A stretch of 64,000 bases of DNA from contig JACMOC010000072.1 of NCBI GenBank assembly GCA_014378195.1, positions 1 to 64,000 on the forward strand, given 5' to 3'. How positions within the stretch are numbered: position 1 is the first letter of the stretch; each line of letters starts with the position of its first letter. Shown one piece after another: positions 42,752-52,288 of the stretch. The notes under the pieces are model-generated. The model did not search any database, was not told where the DNA came from, and worked only from the letters and a program-made list of their open reading frames with translations. Both the position numbers and the translations under genes were made by a program. The DNA comes from Oligoflexus sp. (lineage in GTDB: Bacteria > Bdellovibrionota_B > Oligoflexia > Oligoflexales > Oligoflexaceae).

Positions 42752-43942
42752 TCATGCCAAACCTCTGACACCCGTACCTGTTGCAACGATAAGATTGTTG
42801 TTTTTAAATTCGACCGCGTTCGCGGAAATCTTGCTTCCGAAGTTCAAATACCCGACTTCCGTCAGAGTCATGGTTTGACACTTGCTTGTGGGAAGGCCTA
42901 CGTTTGCTGGCGTCGCGACGTACATATAGAGGCCTGCTTCGCTGTCAGCCGCAAAAACCAAGTTTTTATAGATAGATGCACCATTCGTAACGACTATGGT
43001 GTTCGCTGCAGCAACTGGAGGTTTTGCGTTGGCAAGGACAGAACCATCCGCGTTACAGATGATGCTAAAGCCTTCTGCTCCTAAAGATACAAGACTCATC
43101 GCATCCCCGACTTGAATCGTGGACTTCGATTGAGCGATCGTCGCGCCCCCTATTTTTGCGCTTGAAACGAGCGCTCCCTCTTTGCTGAACGTGCGTAAAG
43201 TTCCAGGTTGACCCGACAGCTCAGAGTATTGACCGCTTGCCGAGGAATAACCAAGAGCCCGTGCGTCGAAAGCGGCAACTCCCGATTTTTTTGTTAAAGT
43301 CGTGGAATCGAATGTCGCAACTTAACCGTCGTCGCCCGATGTCGTGTAGACCAGCGAGCCGGATGAGTAAACGCCTGTTCCTGCATGCCCAACGAGGACG
43401 GAGTCGATGGAAGTCGTCGTCAAATTCACGCCCCGTCGACTCGAATGCGAGAGAGAAACCTCTGGCCGGTCGTTGAATCAGTGCCGACGGCATAGATCGC
43501 GCTTTTACCCCAAAATATGCTATTGATATCGCGCGTCGCATATTCCAAATCAGATTTTATTTTCGCTGTTTTACCTTCGATGTTGACGATATCAATTGCC
43601 CCGGCCTGAACATCACCCGCGACGTTGTATGCAACGGCGAGTCCTTGGTTGTTTAGAGCGACGGCATTCGCCTGCGCATGGACACCGTTTATAGTCGGTG
43701 GAAGTATCTCGGCCGATTGCGTAAGAATATAACCCAAATTAATTGCGGCAAGCTGCGTAGTCCCCTCTGAGGGAATGATATCGATTGTTTGATTCGAGAC
43801 CGTCACGCGATTTTCGACACTGCTTTCATCATTATTAACCGTTACACTTTGGCTTGCTTTAGGCGATGATTTGCCACAGGCGGATATGAGAAGTGTTGCT
43901 GTAACCGTTGTCAAGATCGTAGATCGGGGTAAGCGATTTCAT
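42752..43942 (-). pseudogene. Decayed lipoprotein gene, repetitive beta-rich protein (three lesions)
   Basis: Three pieces join into one ~395-residue protein. Removing one base from a CCCC run near 43925 gives ATG 43942 and a proper lipoprotein signal (M-K-S-L-T-R-S-T-I-L-T-T, lipobox I-S-A-C). A second shift lies in the GGGGC run near 43431-43435, where the sequence passes from R-I-R-V-D-G to V-N-L-T-T-T-S. A TAA at 43322-43324 then interrupts T-S-G-D-D-G/V-A-T-F-D. The rest is open to the TGA at 42752. The sequence has repeated short beta-strand units (V-Y-S-S-G-S-L-V-Y, I-Y-K-N-L-V-F-A-A) suggesting a beta-propeller. Three separate lesions argue for decay, not a single sequencing error. 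Confidence 0.65.
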
Positions 43943-44096
43943 CGCTGTCTCGCTTCCCTTGATGGTCGGGAGCACACCTCCCACATGATGCTCAACGGCG
44001 TGTTTATCGACAAGCTTTACTTTTTAAATTTAATTGCACAAAATGAATTGTAAGACATTGAAATCATAGCTGATATAAACGTCATGTTTCATAAAA

Positions 44097-44128
44097 TAAG
44101 GGCGCTCGTCGCCAGACAAACGCCCTTA
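44097..44128 (-). terminator. Terminator of the guaBA operon
   Basis: TAAGGGCG (44097-44104) pairs with CGCCCTTA (44121-44128), 16-nt loop, followed on the minus strand by a T-rich TTTTAT stretch, 35 bases after the guaA stop. Confidence 0.6.
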
Positions 44129-44162
44129 ACTGAGCATTAAATATTACAATCCGAAATCATTC

Positions 44163-45734
44163 TTATTCCCACTCAATCGTAGCAGGTGGTTTGGTCGTCA
44201 CATCGTAAACGACCCGGTTGATACCATGAACCTTCCGGACTATCTCGCTTCCTACGTTAACAAGGAAACTTATCGGCAAATCACCTACGCCTGCGGTCAT
44301 ACCATCGCTGGCAGTCACAGCACGCAGGGCACATACGTCCTGATACGTGCGGTTATCGCCCATGACGCCGACCGATTTCACTGGGAGTAAAACAGCGAAC
44401 GCCTGCCAGACCTGGTGATAAAGGTTGTGTTCGTGGAGGTTTTTAATAAAAATCGCGTCCGCTTCCTGAAGGATACGAACTTTCTCAGCATCGATGGCGC
44501 CGATAATCCGAACAGCTAAACCAGGTCCAGGGAAGGGATGCCGATCAACAAGTAGTGGAGGAATGCCGAGCGCTCGACCGATCGTTCGGACTTCGTCTTT
44601 GAAGAGAAAACGGAAAGGTTCTACGAGCTCGAGGGCAAGTTTCTCAGGTAGTCCGCCCACGTTGTGATGGCTCTTGATGACTTTTGCGCCGGCCCCATGA
44701 CCGGCTGATTCGATGACGTCGGGGTAGAGAGTCCCTTGGCCCAGATGCGTAAATTCTTTTTGGTGGCCCTTGGCAAATTCTTCGAAAGCTTCAATGAACT
44801 TTCGGCCTATAATTTTGCGTTTTTGCTCTGGATCGGTGACGCCTGCAAGATCTGAGTAGAACTCCTTCTTTTTATCGAGTGTCGTGAGTTGCACACCCAA
44901 CAAGTGAAACTGCTCTTGAACCCATTTCGCTTCGTCTTTCCGAAGGAGGCCATGATCAACAAAAATTGCATGAACCTGAGCCGCACCGAGTGCCCGCGTA
45001 AGCAGGACGGCAGCAACGGTCGAATCCACGCCACCCGATACAGCCATCAGGACTTTGCCCTTGCCGACGTTTTGACGAATGCGATCGATAGAAGCCTCAA
45101 GCATTTGGCTTGAATCCCAGTTGCGGGGAGCTTTGCAGATATCAAAAACGAAGGCTTTTAAGATCTCTTCGCCACATTCTGTGTGCTGAACTTCGGGGTG
45201 GAACTGGAGCCCTATCCAGGGTTTTTCGCGATGGGCAATCACGCCCACAACTTTTTCGTCGGTATAGGCCAGCGTCACGAAAGAAGAGTGCGGAGCCTCT
45301 ACATCATCACCATGGCTCATCCAGACGATTTGATCCTGGAGCAGCGTTTTTAGGCTGGCCGCATAGGCCGGTAGGTCTTTCCAGTCAAACTTCAGGTGAG
45401 TTTTGCCGTATTCACGGCTTTGCCCACTGCGTAGTTTGCCGCCTGAGGCTTCGGCCATCAATTGCATGCCGTAACAAATTCCTAAGATGGGTTTTGTGCT
45501 GGCCGTGACCCAAGCAGGGAGGGAACGAGCGCCTTCTTCCCCGACTGAATCCGGACCGCCGGAGAGGATGATGCCATGGAAGTGGAAATCTTCGCTTGGC
45601 GCTGTTTGCCTGGAACCATCGATGATTTCAGCATAAACGCCGATCTCGCGCAGACGACGTGCGATTAGCAGAGTGTACTGAGAACCGTAATCAAGAATGA
45701 GAAAACCTTCGTTGACGGGACGTTGCAATTGCAC
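44163..45734 (-). CDS. guaA: GMP synthase (glutamine-hydrolysing)
   Basis: A 523-residue enzyme converting XMP to GMP. The class I glutaminase half has Cys in G-I-C-Y-G-M-Q and His/Glu in Q-F-H-P-E-V. The ATP pyrophosphatase half has S-G-G-V-D-S-T, and the C-terminal dimerisation domain ends in P-P-A-T-I-E-W-E. GTG 45734 follows GAGGAG by 9 bases. It lies 13 bases after guaB, in the usual purine operon. Confidence 0.97.
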   Translation of the reverse strand: MQLQRPVNEGFLILDYGSQYTLLIARRLREIGVYAEIIDGSRQTAPSEDFHFHGIILSGGPDSVGEEGARSLPAWVTASTKPILGICYGMQLMAEASGGKLRSGQSREYGKTHLKFDWKDLPAYAASLKTLLQDQIVWMSHGDDVEAPHSSFVTLAYTDEKVVGVIAHREKPWIGLQFHPEVQHTECGEEILKAFVFDICKAPRNWDSSQMLEASIDRIRQNVGKGKVLMAVSGGVDSTVAAVLLTRALGAAQVHAIFVDHGLLRKDEAKWVQEQFHLLGVQLTTLDKKKEFYSDLAGVTDPEQKRKIIGRKFIEAFEEFAKGHQKEFTHLGQGTLYPDVIESAGHGAGAKVIKSHHNVGGLPEKLALELVEPFRFLFKDEVRTIGRALGIPPLLVDRHPFPGPGLAVRIIGAIDAEKVRILQEADAIFIKNLHEHNLYHQVWQAFAVLLPVKSVGVMGDNRTYQDVCALRAVTASDGMTAGVGDLPISFLVNVGSEIVRKVHGINRVVYDVTTKPPATIEWE

Positions 45735-45746
45735 TTCGGCATCTCC

Positions 45747-47222
45747 TCAATCAAGTTTATAGTTCGGGGCTTCACGCGTGATATAGACATCATGGACGTG
45801 GCTTTCTTTTAAGCCAGACGCCGTAATTTGTACAAATTCAGCACGTTCGCAGAGTTTTTCGATAGTCGCTGCTCCGACATAGCCCATAGCCGAGCGGATG
45901 CCGCCGGTGAGTTGGAAAATGTTGTTGGCAAGCGATCCGCGATAAGGGATCCGGCCCTCAATGCCTTCGGGAACAAGTTTGCCCGGGTCATCCACGTTGC
46001 CTTGGAAATAGCGATCACGGCTACCCGCACGCATTGCGCCCAGGCTGCCCATCCCACGATATTGCTTATAACTCTTGCCCTGGTAGATGATGAGCTCGCC
46101 AGGCGCTTCATCTGTGCCTGCAAACAGGGAACCAATCATGACCGTGCTTGCACCGGCCGCGAGGGCTTTCACGATGTCACCGCTGTATTTGATGCCACCA
46201 TCGGCGATGGTTGGAATGCCGACGCGTCGCGCCGCTTCCGAACAATTCAAAACAGCCGTAAACTGAGGCACGCCGATGCCTGCGATGATGCGTGTCGTAC
46301 AGATACTGCCGGGGCCGATACCAACCTTGACCGCGTCAGCGCCAGCTTCCGCTAGGGCTTCAACAGCTTTGGCAGTCGCGACGTTGCCGGCGATCAGATC
46401 AAAATCGTATTTTTTGAAATTCGAGCGAACTTTGCGGACGGCATCAATCACGCCCTGCGAATGACCGTGGGCTGTATCCACAACGAGAACATCGACGCCG
46501 GCATGGATCAATGCTTCCGCACGTTCCAGGAAATCGCCGCCCGCACCGATCGCAGCACCAACGAGAAGCCGTCCGGCGCTGTCTTTCGACGCATTGGGAA
46601 ATAGCTTGGCTTTGCTGATATCTTTGAAGGTGTACATTCCGATCAAGGTTTTGTCGGAATCAAGGACCGGGAGCTTTTCGATGCGGTGACGATGAAGCAG
46701 CTCTTCGGCCTGCTCAGGTGTCGTGTCACGCGTGCAAGTGATCACGTTTTTGGTCATGACTTCGCTCACCCGGCGATGTGGGTCTTTTTCAAAACGAAGA
46801 TCGCGCCCTGTAATAATTCCGACGAGGCGCCCCTTGTCGACAACAGGGAAACCCGAGAACTTCTCACGCTGCATAATCGCCAGAACATCTGCTACCGAAT
46901 TGTCGGGAGAAACGGTGACGGGATCTTTGACGATGCCCGACTCGCTTTTTTTTACCTGACGAATTTCGTCGGCATGATCTTCGATTGAGAAGTTTTTGTG
47001 GATAATGCCGATGCCGCCGGACTGGGCCATGATAATTGCGGACTTGGCCTCTGTAACAGTATCCATCGCCGCCGAAAGGATGGGAATCTTGAGCTTAATG
47101 TTGCGGGAGAGTTTGGTTTCGAGATTGGCTTCGTGCGGAAGTATTTCAGAATGCTGAGGCAAGAGGAGTACGTCGTCGTAGGCTAGACCGAGATTAAAGA
47201 CCTTTGGCTTAATATCTGTCAT
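45747..47222 (-). CDS. guaB: Inosine-5'-monophosphate dehydrogenase
   Basis: A 491-residue NAD enzyme of guanine nucleotide synthesis (IMP to XMP). The TIM-barrel active site has the catalytic Cys in G-P-G-S-I-C-T-T and the mobile flap near R-Y-F-Q. Two CBS domains are inserted at about 95-205 ([10 protein letters not shown]). AAGGAAGG precedes ATG 47222. Upstream (47223-47331) no riboswitch or purine-box repeat could be recognised. Confidence 0.97.
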   Translation of the reverse strand: MTDIKPKVFNLGLAYDDVLLLPQHSEILPHEANLETKLSRNIKLKIPILSAAMDTVTEAKSAIIMAQSGGIGIIHKNFSIEDHADEIRQVKKSESGIVKDPVTVSPDNSVADVLAIMQREKFSGFPVVDKGRLVGIITGRDLRFEKDPHRRVSEVMTKNVITCTRDTTPEQAEELLHRHRIEKLPVLDSDKTLIGMYTFKDISKAKLFPNASKDSAGRLLVGAAIGAGGDFLERAEALIHAGVDVLVVDTAHGHSQGVIDAVRKVRSNFKKYDFDLIAGNVATAKAVEALAEAGADAVKVGIGPGSICTTRIIAGIGVPQFTAVLNCSEAARRVGIPTIADGGIKYSGDIVKALAAGASTVMIGSLFAGTDEAPGELIIYQGKSYKQYRGMGSLGAMRAGSRDRYFQGNVDDPGKLVPEGIEGRIPYRGSLANNIFQLTGGIRSAMGYVGAATIEKLCERAEFVQITASGLKESHVHDVYITREAPNYKLD

Positions 47223-47331
47223 AGTGACCTTCCTTGTATTGTAAAAGTCCTATCATAAAATCGATATGTCGTGTGGTATCGGCGGGGGTGCTTAATTAAG
47301 GCGGGATAGTAGCAGAATCAAGGGCGTGAGG

Positions 47332-47946
47332 CTAGTGGATAGATGTTCTTTTGAAGTTCGCATAAAATTTGGATTCGAGTGGAAGTTGGGAGTTGGGAGC
47401 GACTTCGGTGCCAGGTCCAAAGTCAGATCCAGCGCCGATAAAGACACCGCTGCCTATAACAATCGGTCTGACAAAAAGAACCAGCTCGCCGGTTTTGTTC
47501 AGTGAAATCACATGCGACGAGAAAGAGCAGCGATGACCTACAACAATGTTGTCGCCAAGGTTCATAAGGGGACGGTCGAGAATAAGAGTGTGTGGTGTCC
47601 AAAAGACGTTTTTTCCGACTTTCGCACCCCAGCCGCGCAGCCAGAGACTGAAAAGACCCGGCACGACGTGAAGTATACGTTCCAGACCTGGCAGGATGAG
47701 GAAGAGCTGCTGCATTTGAAAGCTTCCCCACCAAGGAGAATAAGCCTTCCTAGCAATACGACTTAAACCCGTTTTGAGGGGCCAGATTTTCTGGTGAAGG
47801 CGCCAGCACATAAGTGGGAAAAGCCAGATCGAGAAAAAAAGGCCGAAGAGAGCCGTGGGGGTATAGAGGCTGAGAATGAGGTTAGTGGCGATCAGTGTCG
47901 TATGGAAAAATGGAAATAATCCCATAACACGTCCCATCAAACTCAC
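47332..47946 (-). CDS. Left-handed beta-helix acyltransferase-like membrane protein
   Basis: A 204-residue protein with two N-terminal hydrophobic helices (about 10-50), then a hexapeptide-repeat region (from ~110: G-A-K-V-G-K-N-V-F-W, L-G-D-N-I-V-V-G-H-R-C, V-I-G-S-G-V-F-I-G-A-G-S) of the LbH transferase type. The active His common to acetyltransferases may be H in V-G-H-R-C. The ATG overlaps the GH3 gene's stop by 4 bases, so the two are translationally coupled. It probably transfers an acyl group made or activated by GH3; that is inference. Last gene of the leftward arm of the oxygenase cluster. Confidence 0.75.
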   Translation of the reverse strand: MSLMGRVMGLFPFFHTTLIATNLILSLYTPTALFGLFFSIWLFPLMCWRLHQKIWPLKTGLSRIARKAYSPWWGSFQMQQLFLILPGLERILHVVPGLFSLWLRGWGAKVGKNVFWTPHTLILDRPLMNLGDNIVVGHRCSFSSHVISLNKTGELVLFVRPIVIGSGVFIGAGSDFGPGTEVAPNSQLPLESKFYANFKRTSIH

Positions 47947-49592
47947 GATTCACCTCGGTGCAAAAGAAATTGAATCTCAGCGGGAGAGCTGATTTGTTTT
48001 TGCAGGAGAGCGACCTTGATGTTGCCCAACTGCTGACCGCGACGTTCCGCTAAGGTAAAATAACGTCCAGGCCAGGTAGCGCTATAACCGACTTCGAGAG
48101 GAAGAAGTTGTCCTAGATTTCTCGCCAGCTGATAATGGTGAGCCTGGCTAAGCTCAGCCTCCAGACGTTTGCCAAAATTGTCGTCCATCCCCTCATAATC
48201 ATGGATAAACACGTACCGAGAGATGCCGTTCTCCTGCACCGGAAAAAACGCGAACTGTGTAACCGCCGGAAGATCAGGGGCTGCCTGCCTGAGTGCCGTT
48301 ACGGCAAACTCCTCGCTGAGTTTCTCGCCGACCATGTCCATGATTTGTCCGCATCGCGAAACAAAGGCAAAAACAGGCGTTTTTTCGTAAAAATGCGTAA
48401 CCCGAACGAGATCGCCGAGACGATAACGAAGGAGCCCATTCGGTAGGCTCACGATCACGCTGTAAGTATGGTCCAACTGCCATTCCCAGAGCGGAGAGAT
48501 AACGGAATCTGCTTGATCCTCGCCTTCGATAAAGACCTCTGTAAGGTAGGGGACACATCCCTTTGCTGGGGTCCAGGGTAGACTCACGGGGGCTTCGGTT
48601 GCAAGCAAGCCCTTACCTTGCAAAATACTTTGCGGAAACATCCGGGCGAGTTGCTCAGCGCCGGCGGATGCGTGCCCTTCAGACCAGCAGGAAATAAGCC
48701 TCAACTGCGGCCATACGTCTTTCCAGGAAATCACCTCGGCTTCAAGGAGCCTTGCTCTTTCTTGAGAAAGTGCTGCGAATTTCCAAAGGCGTAAATCTGT
48801 CTGATATTGACCGGAACGAAGATGAAGCAGGAGTCGTTTTTTGTGCTCGGTAAAGTGATCCAGCATTGCCGGCCAAAAACTTGGGCTCCATAAGGAAATG
48901 ATTTCCAGGTCGGCGGCTGCAAGCAAATAAAGGCTTAATAGATCTCTGTATGTTTGGACGTCATGGACAGCATGAAGAGCCAGTGGAACGACGAGAAAAT
49001 GCTCAACAATAAGTCTAAGCCAGGGTGCAATGTAGTCGACGTCAGTATTACTACCGACTTGTCCGCTTTGGGAGTCAGTTTTTGTTCCGGATAGCGGCGG
49101 CGTTACACACAGAAAAGTCTTTCCCGAACGGAAGTTTATTCCGCTGCGCAGAATGTCATCTGTCCAAATTAAAAACAAACGACTAAGGATCGTTAAATAG
49201 GATTGCGTATAAGGTATGAATTTTGCTGGGCCGCCACTCCCTGAAGTACGCTCATAAAACCGTGGCATTTCAGGGCTTATTACTTTGTTTTCATTGCGAA
49301 TTTGCTCGGATACTAACGGCTCAATCTGCTCGTAGCTGACACATGGCACAGTTGTAGCAAAGGAAAGATAATCGAGTCGCTGTGACGACTTAAAAACCTG
49401 GCCCTGCGTCGTGAACTTTAGTTTGCGCTGCAACTGGTTTAATAGTTGCAGTTGTGTTAATTCAGGAGCCCGCAAGGCGCGCACAAGCCGAAAGCGAGCT
49501 TTAAAACTGGCCATTCGGCTTAATAAGCGAATGGTGGAAATCACCAGCTGATTCAACATATTGGGAAGAACCAAGCCTTTCTTGACCAGCAT
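47943..49592 (-). CDS. GH3 auxin-responsive-promoter-like acyl-adenylating enzyme
   Basis: A 549-residue enzyme of the GH3 branch of the ANL adenylate-forming superfamily. It carries the P-loop-like S-G-S-G-G-P-A-K sequence, a central domain with W-S-P-S-F-W, and the Y-R-L-G-D-L-V-R segment. Plant GH3 enzymes adenylate a carboxylate and couple it to an amino acid; bacterial members are little studied. ATG 49592 has no visible ribosome site; an internal ATG at 49559 is an alternative. It is divergent from the first Rieske gene with only 27 bases between starts. It is the obvious carboxylate-activating step for the neighbouring pathway (inference). Confidence 0.82.
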   Translation of the reverse strand: MLVKKGLVLPNMLNQLVISTIRLLSRMASFKARFRLVRALRAPELTQLQLLNQLQRKLKFTTQGQVFKSSQRLDYLSFATTVPCVSYEQIEPLVSEQIRNENKVISPEMPRFYERTSGSGGPAKFIPYTQSYLTILSRLFLIWTDDILRSGINFRSGKTFLCVTPPLSGTKTDSQSGQVGSNTDVDYIAPWLRLIVEHFLVVPLALHAVHDVQTYRDLLSLYLLAAADLEIISLWSPSFWPAMLDHFTEHKKRLLLHLRSGQYQTDLRLWKFAALSQERARLLEAEVISWKDVWPQLRLISCWSEGHASAGAEQLARMFPQSILQGKGLLATEAPVSLPWTPAKGCVPYLTEVFIEGEDQADSVISPLWEWQLDHTYSVIVSLPNGLLRYRLGDLVRVTHFYEKTPVFAFVSRCGQIMDMVGEKLSEEFAVTALRQAAPDLPAVTQFAFFPVQENGISRYVFIHDYEGMDDNFGKRLEAELSQAHHYQLARNLGQLLPLEVGYSATWPGRYFTLAERRGQQLGNIKVALLQKQISSPAEIQFLLHRGES

Positions 49593-49619
49593 TTAACTAC
49601 GAGCACGAGGAGTTCTGTC

Positions 49620-50648
49620 ATGCTTTCCCAAACCCCTTTAAACGTTTTTGGATCTAAAGACAAGATCATCGAAGGTTGGTACTGGGCAATCGCATCGGCC
49701 GAAGTTCCTTTAAAAGGTGTTAAAGCCCTCAAATTCCTTGAGCATGAGCTCGTCGTGTTCCGTGGCGAAACCGGCAAACTCAACGTCCTGGATGCATACT
49801 GTCCCCACATGGGTGCCCACCTTGCGGAAGGCCGCGTTGAAGGCGACGAAATCCGTTGCCTCTTTCACTATTGGAAATTTAACGGCGAAGGCCAGTGTAC
49901 AGATATTCCCTGTCTGCCCAAACCCCTTAAAGTCGGTGTTAAGCATTGGCATTCAGAAGAAAAATACGGAATGGTCTGGCTTTGGGTGGGCGTCGGTGCT
50001 CCCAATCAACCCGTACCTTTCGTTCCGGAATTGAAAGATTCGGAAACAGACGCGATCGTTGCGAATAGCTTCGTTAAAAACTGTCATCCGCATGTCGTGA
50101 TGATCAATGCGATCGACGTCCAGCATTTCGCATCTGTGCATAACCTTCCGGTCAAACTCAATCTCGTTCCGAACGATATTGAAGGCGGCAAGGCGCTCGT
50201 CTTCGCGAATAGCACGCATATTCCCAAAGAGAAGTGGTGGCTACGATTCATCGGCCGCTTTTACGATAAGGCCTTGACCTACGACCTCTCGTATTGGAAT
50301 GGTAGCAACGGAACCGTCACGATCGGGCCTGATTTTCTTCATTTTCACATTCTTTTTGCTTTGCGGTCGACTGCTGACGGCAAAGCCGAAGGTCGTACAC
50401 TCGTCATCACGAAAAAAAGAAAAGGCGTGGCCGGCGTCATTACCAATAAAGTATTGCTTGGGATTACCTACGTACTCGGTAAATATTTCGCTAAGGGCGA
50501 TACTAAAATTTTCCAAACCATTCGTTTTGAACTTAAACATCCGATCGCTCAGGATGCCGCGATCATGCGTTTCGTTCAGCACGTCGATTGTCTGCCCCAT
50601 GTCTCATGGGGCTTTCGCCAGCCACAGGTAGGAGGCTCAGGTGTTTAA
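49620..50648 (+). CDS. Rieske non-haem iron oxygenase (1)
   Basis: A 342-residue oxygenase. Rieske [2Fe-2S] ligands are C61-P-H63 and C80-L-F-H83. The mononuclear iron site is N163-x2-D166-x2-H169-x4-H174, the standard ring-hydroxylating-oxygenase pattern, so both centres look intact. It is close to the single-component, monooxygenase-like Rieske branch, with no separate beta subunit. GAGGAG precedes ATG 49620. First gene of the eight-gene rightward unit; electrons probably come from the ferredoxin at 54363 and a reductase elsewhere. Confidence 0.9.
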   Translation: MLSQTPLNVFGSKDKIIEGWYWAIASAEVPLKGVKALKFLEHELVVFRGETGKLNVLDAYCPHMGAHLAEGRVEGDEIRCLFHYWKFNGEGQCTDIPCLPKPLKVGVKHWHSEEKYGMVWLWVGVGAPNQPVPFVPELKDSETDAIVANSFVKNCHPHVVMINAIDVQHFASVHNLPVKLNLVPNDIEGGKALVFANSTHIPKEKWWLRFIGRFYDKALTYDLSYWNGSNGTVTIGPDFLHFHILFALRSTADGKAEGRTLVITKKRKGVAGVITNKVLLGITYVLGKYFAKGDTKIFQTIRFELKHPIAQDAAIMRFVQHVDCLPHVSWGFRQPQVGGSGV

Positions 50649-51432
50649 CAGCAAGCTCTATTGGAAAGTGCGAGGCACTGCGGATCTTAATCCACCCACT
50701 ATTCGCGCGATGTACGATCTGTACGATACCTATTACGAACAGACCAACTTCGAGACCTTCGAAAGTGATTTGCGTCGCAAGACCGATGTTATTCTGCTCT
50801 TTGATCGAGCCAAAGGCGAGCTCCAGGGATTCTCCACGCTCGTCACCTTTATGCTCAACCGTTCCGGAAAACAAATCCCTTGCGTTTTCAGCGGCGATAC
50901 GATCATCCACGAACGATTCTGGGGACAACGGAGTCTCGGGGTTGCATTCTTGATCTATATGTTCAAAAAGAAGCTGGCCCGCCCGACTTTGCCTCTTTAT
51001 TGGTTTTTGATTTCGAAGGGCTACAAGACCTACCTTTTGATGGCCAACAATTTTAAAGAGCATTTCCCTCGTTACGAGAAAGCCACGCCTCCCGAAATGC
51101 AGGCGATGATTCGCGAAGCGTCTGACCGACTTTTCCCCGATTGTTACCAGGACAACGGGACCTTGATTTTTCCGGCAGAAAAAGCCGCGCGCCTCAAAGT
51201 GGGGGTCGCGGAAATCGACAGTCGTTTGTTGAAACATCCCCGGATCGAATTTTTCAGCATCAACAATCCAGGTTGGCGAGACGGTGAAGAACTTGCTTGT
51301 CTTGCGGAAATGTCACTTAACATGCCGTTTCACTACTACAACAAGTCAATGAGCAAACTTTGGACGACGTCGCCCATGCTGAAGCCACTTCAGATACGTT
51401 TTAGAAAAGCTGTAAAAGAAGCCACACGCTAG
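50641..51432 (+). CDS. Hypothetical protein, possibly GNAT-like acyltransferase
   Basis: A 263-residue cytosolic protein that overlaps the Rieske gene by 8 bases. Start GTG 50641 with TAGGAGG upstream. The sequence has alternating beta/alpha segments (V-I-L-L-F-D-R-A-K-G-E-L-Q-G-F-S, then V-F-S-G-D-T-I-I) that recall the GNAT acyl-CoA fold, but no certain acyl-CoA motif. I do not recognise the family; a role in conjugating the product is speculative. Confidence 0.7.
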   Translation: MFNSKLYWKVRGTADLNPPTIRAMYDLYDTYYEQTNFETFESDLRRKTDVILLFDRAKGELQGFSTLVTFMLNRSGKQIPCVFSGDTIIHERFWGQRSLGVAFLIYMFKKKLARPTLPLYWFLISKGYKTYLLMANNFKEHFPRYEKATPPEMQAMIREASDRLFPDCYQDNGTLIFPAEKAARLKVGVAEIDSRLLKHPRIEFFSINNPGWRDGEELACLAEMSLNMPFHYYNKSMSKLWTTSPMLKPLQIRFRKAVKEATR

Positions 51433-51433
51433 G

Positions 51434-52288
51434 ATGAGTATGCAGAAGTCAGTTTTGATTACCGGTGCGTCTTCGGGTTTTGGCTTGGTAGCGTGTGAAG
51501 CGTTCCTCGCTCAGAATTGGCGAGTCCTTGCGGCCATTCGTGGGGGCAAAGAGAGAGAAGCTTTATTCACCGATCTGCTGGCTCGTTTTCCCAGTCGCAT
51601 GGAAATCGTCGAACTCGACCTTCTCGATAATGCATCGATCGATCGCCTTTATCATACCGCTCAGGCGCATGCTCCCCTTGATGCCTTGATCAACAACGCT
51701 GGTTATGGCCTTTTTGGATCCATCGAAGATACGAGCGACGAAAGTCTCAGGAAACAAATGGAGGTCAACTTTTTTGGAACGGTTAAACTCACCCAGAAAC
51801 TTCTGCCTCTCCTTCGTCACAGTCAAGGCGTAGTCCTAACGGTGAGTTCCATTCTTGGACGCCACGCCTTTCCCCTGACTGGTGGTTATTGCGCAAGTAA
51901 ATTTGCAGTTGAAGGATTCATGGAATCCCTGTCGGCGGAAGTGAAGCCGTTCGGCATCAAAGCCTATATACTGGAGCCCGGAGCATTCCCCACAGGGTTT
52001 GGCTCGTCTTTAGACTGGACCCTACCTCTTCCGAGCTCGCCTTACTTAAAAGCGACTGTGGGATACCAACGTCTGCGCCTCAAGATATCAGAGAAGAATA
52101 AGGGTAAAAGTCTTACACCTGTCGGCAAAAAAATGGTTCATCTCGTAACAAATCGTCCGTTTGGATTGCGCCATGCGGTTGGCAGCGATGCGGTTGCTAC
52201 CGTTTGGATCGCTCGCTTGGTCCCAGCTAATCTCTTTCATCAGGTGTTGAGTGCTGTGATCAATAAGCTCCAGAGGAGGCAGGCATGA
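51434..52288 (+). CDS. Short-chain dehydrogenase/reductase
   Basis: A 284-residue NAD(P)-dependent reductase of the classical SDR family. Cofactor motif G11-A-S-S-G-F-G17, N-N-A-G at about 87-90, catalytic Ser139, Tyr152 and Lys156 (Y-x-x-x-K). The long C-terminal tail places it near ketoreductases acting on lipid-like substrates. It begins at ATG 51434 directly after the preceding stop (ATG 51440 is also possible) and overlaps the next gene by 4 bases. Confidence 0.9.
   Translation: MSMQKSVLITGASSGFGLVACEAFLAQNWRVLAAIRGGKEREALFTDLLARFPSRMEIVELDLLDNASIDRLYHTAQAHAPLDALINNAGYGLFGSIEDTSDESLRKQMEVNFFGTVKLTQKLLPLLRHSQGVVLTVSSILGRHAFPLTGGYCASKFAVEGFMESLSAEVKPFGIKAYILEPGAFPTGFGSSLDWTLPLPSSPYLKATVGYQRLRLKISEKNKGKSLTPVGKKMVHLVTNRPFGLRHAVGSDAVATVWIARLVPANLFHQVLSAVINKLQRRQA

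Noticed and set aside
47223..47331. Possible purine riboswitch before guaB
   Set aside because: No three-way-junction consensus or paired stems characteristic of purine riboswitches were found.
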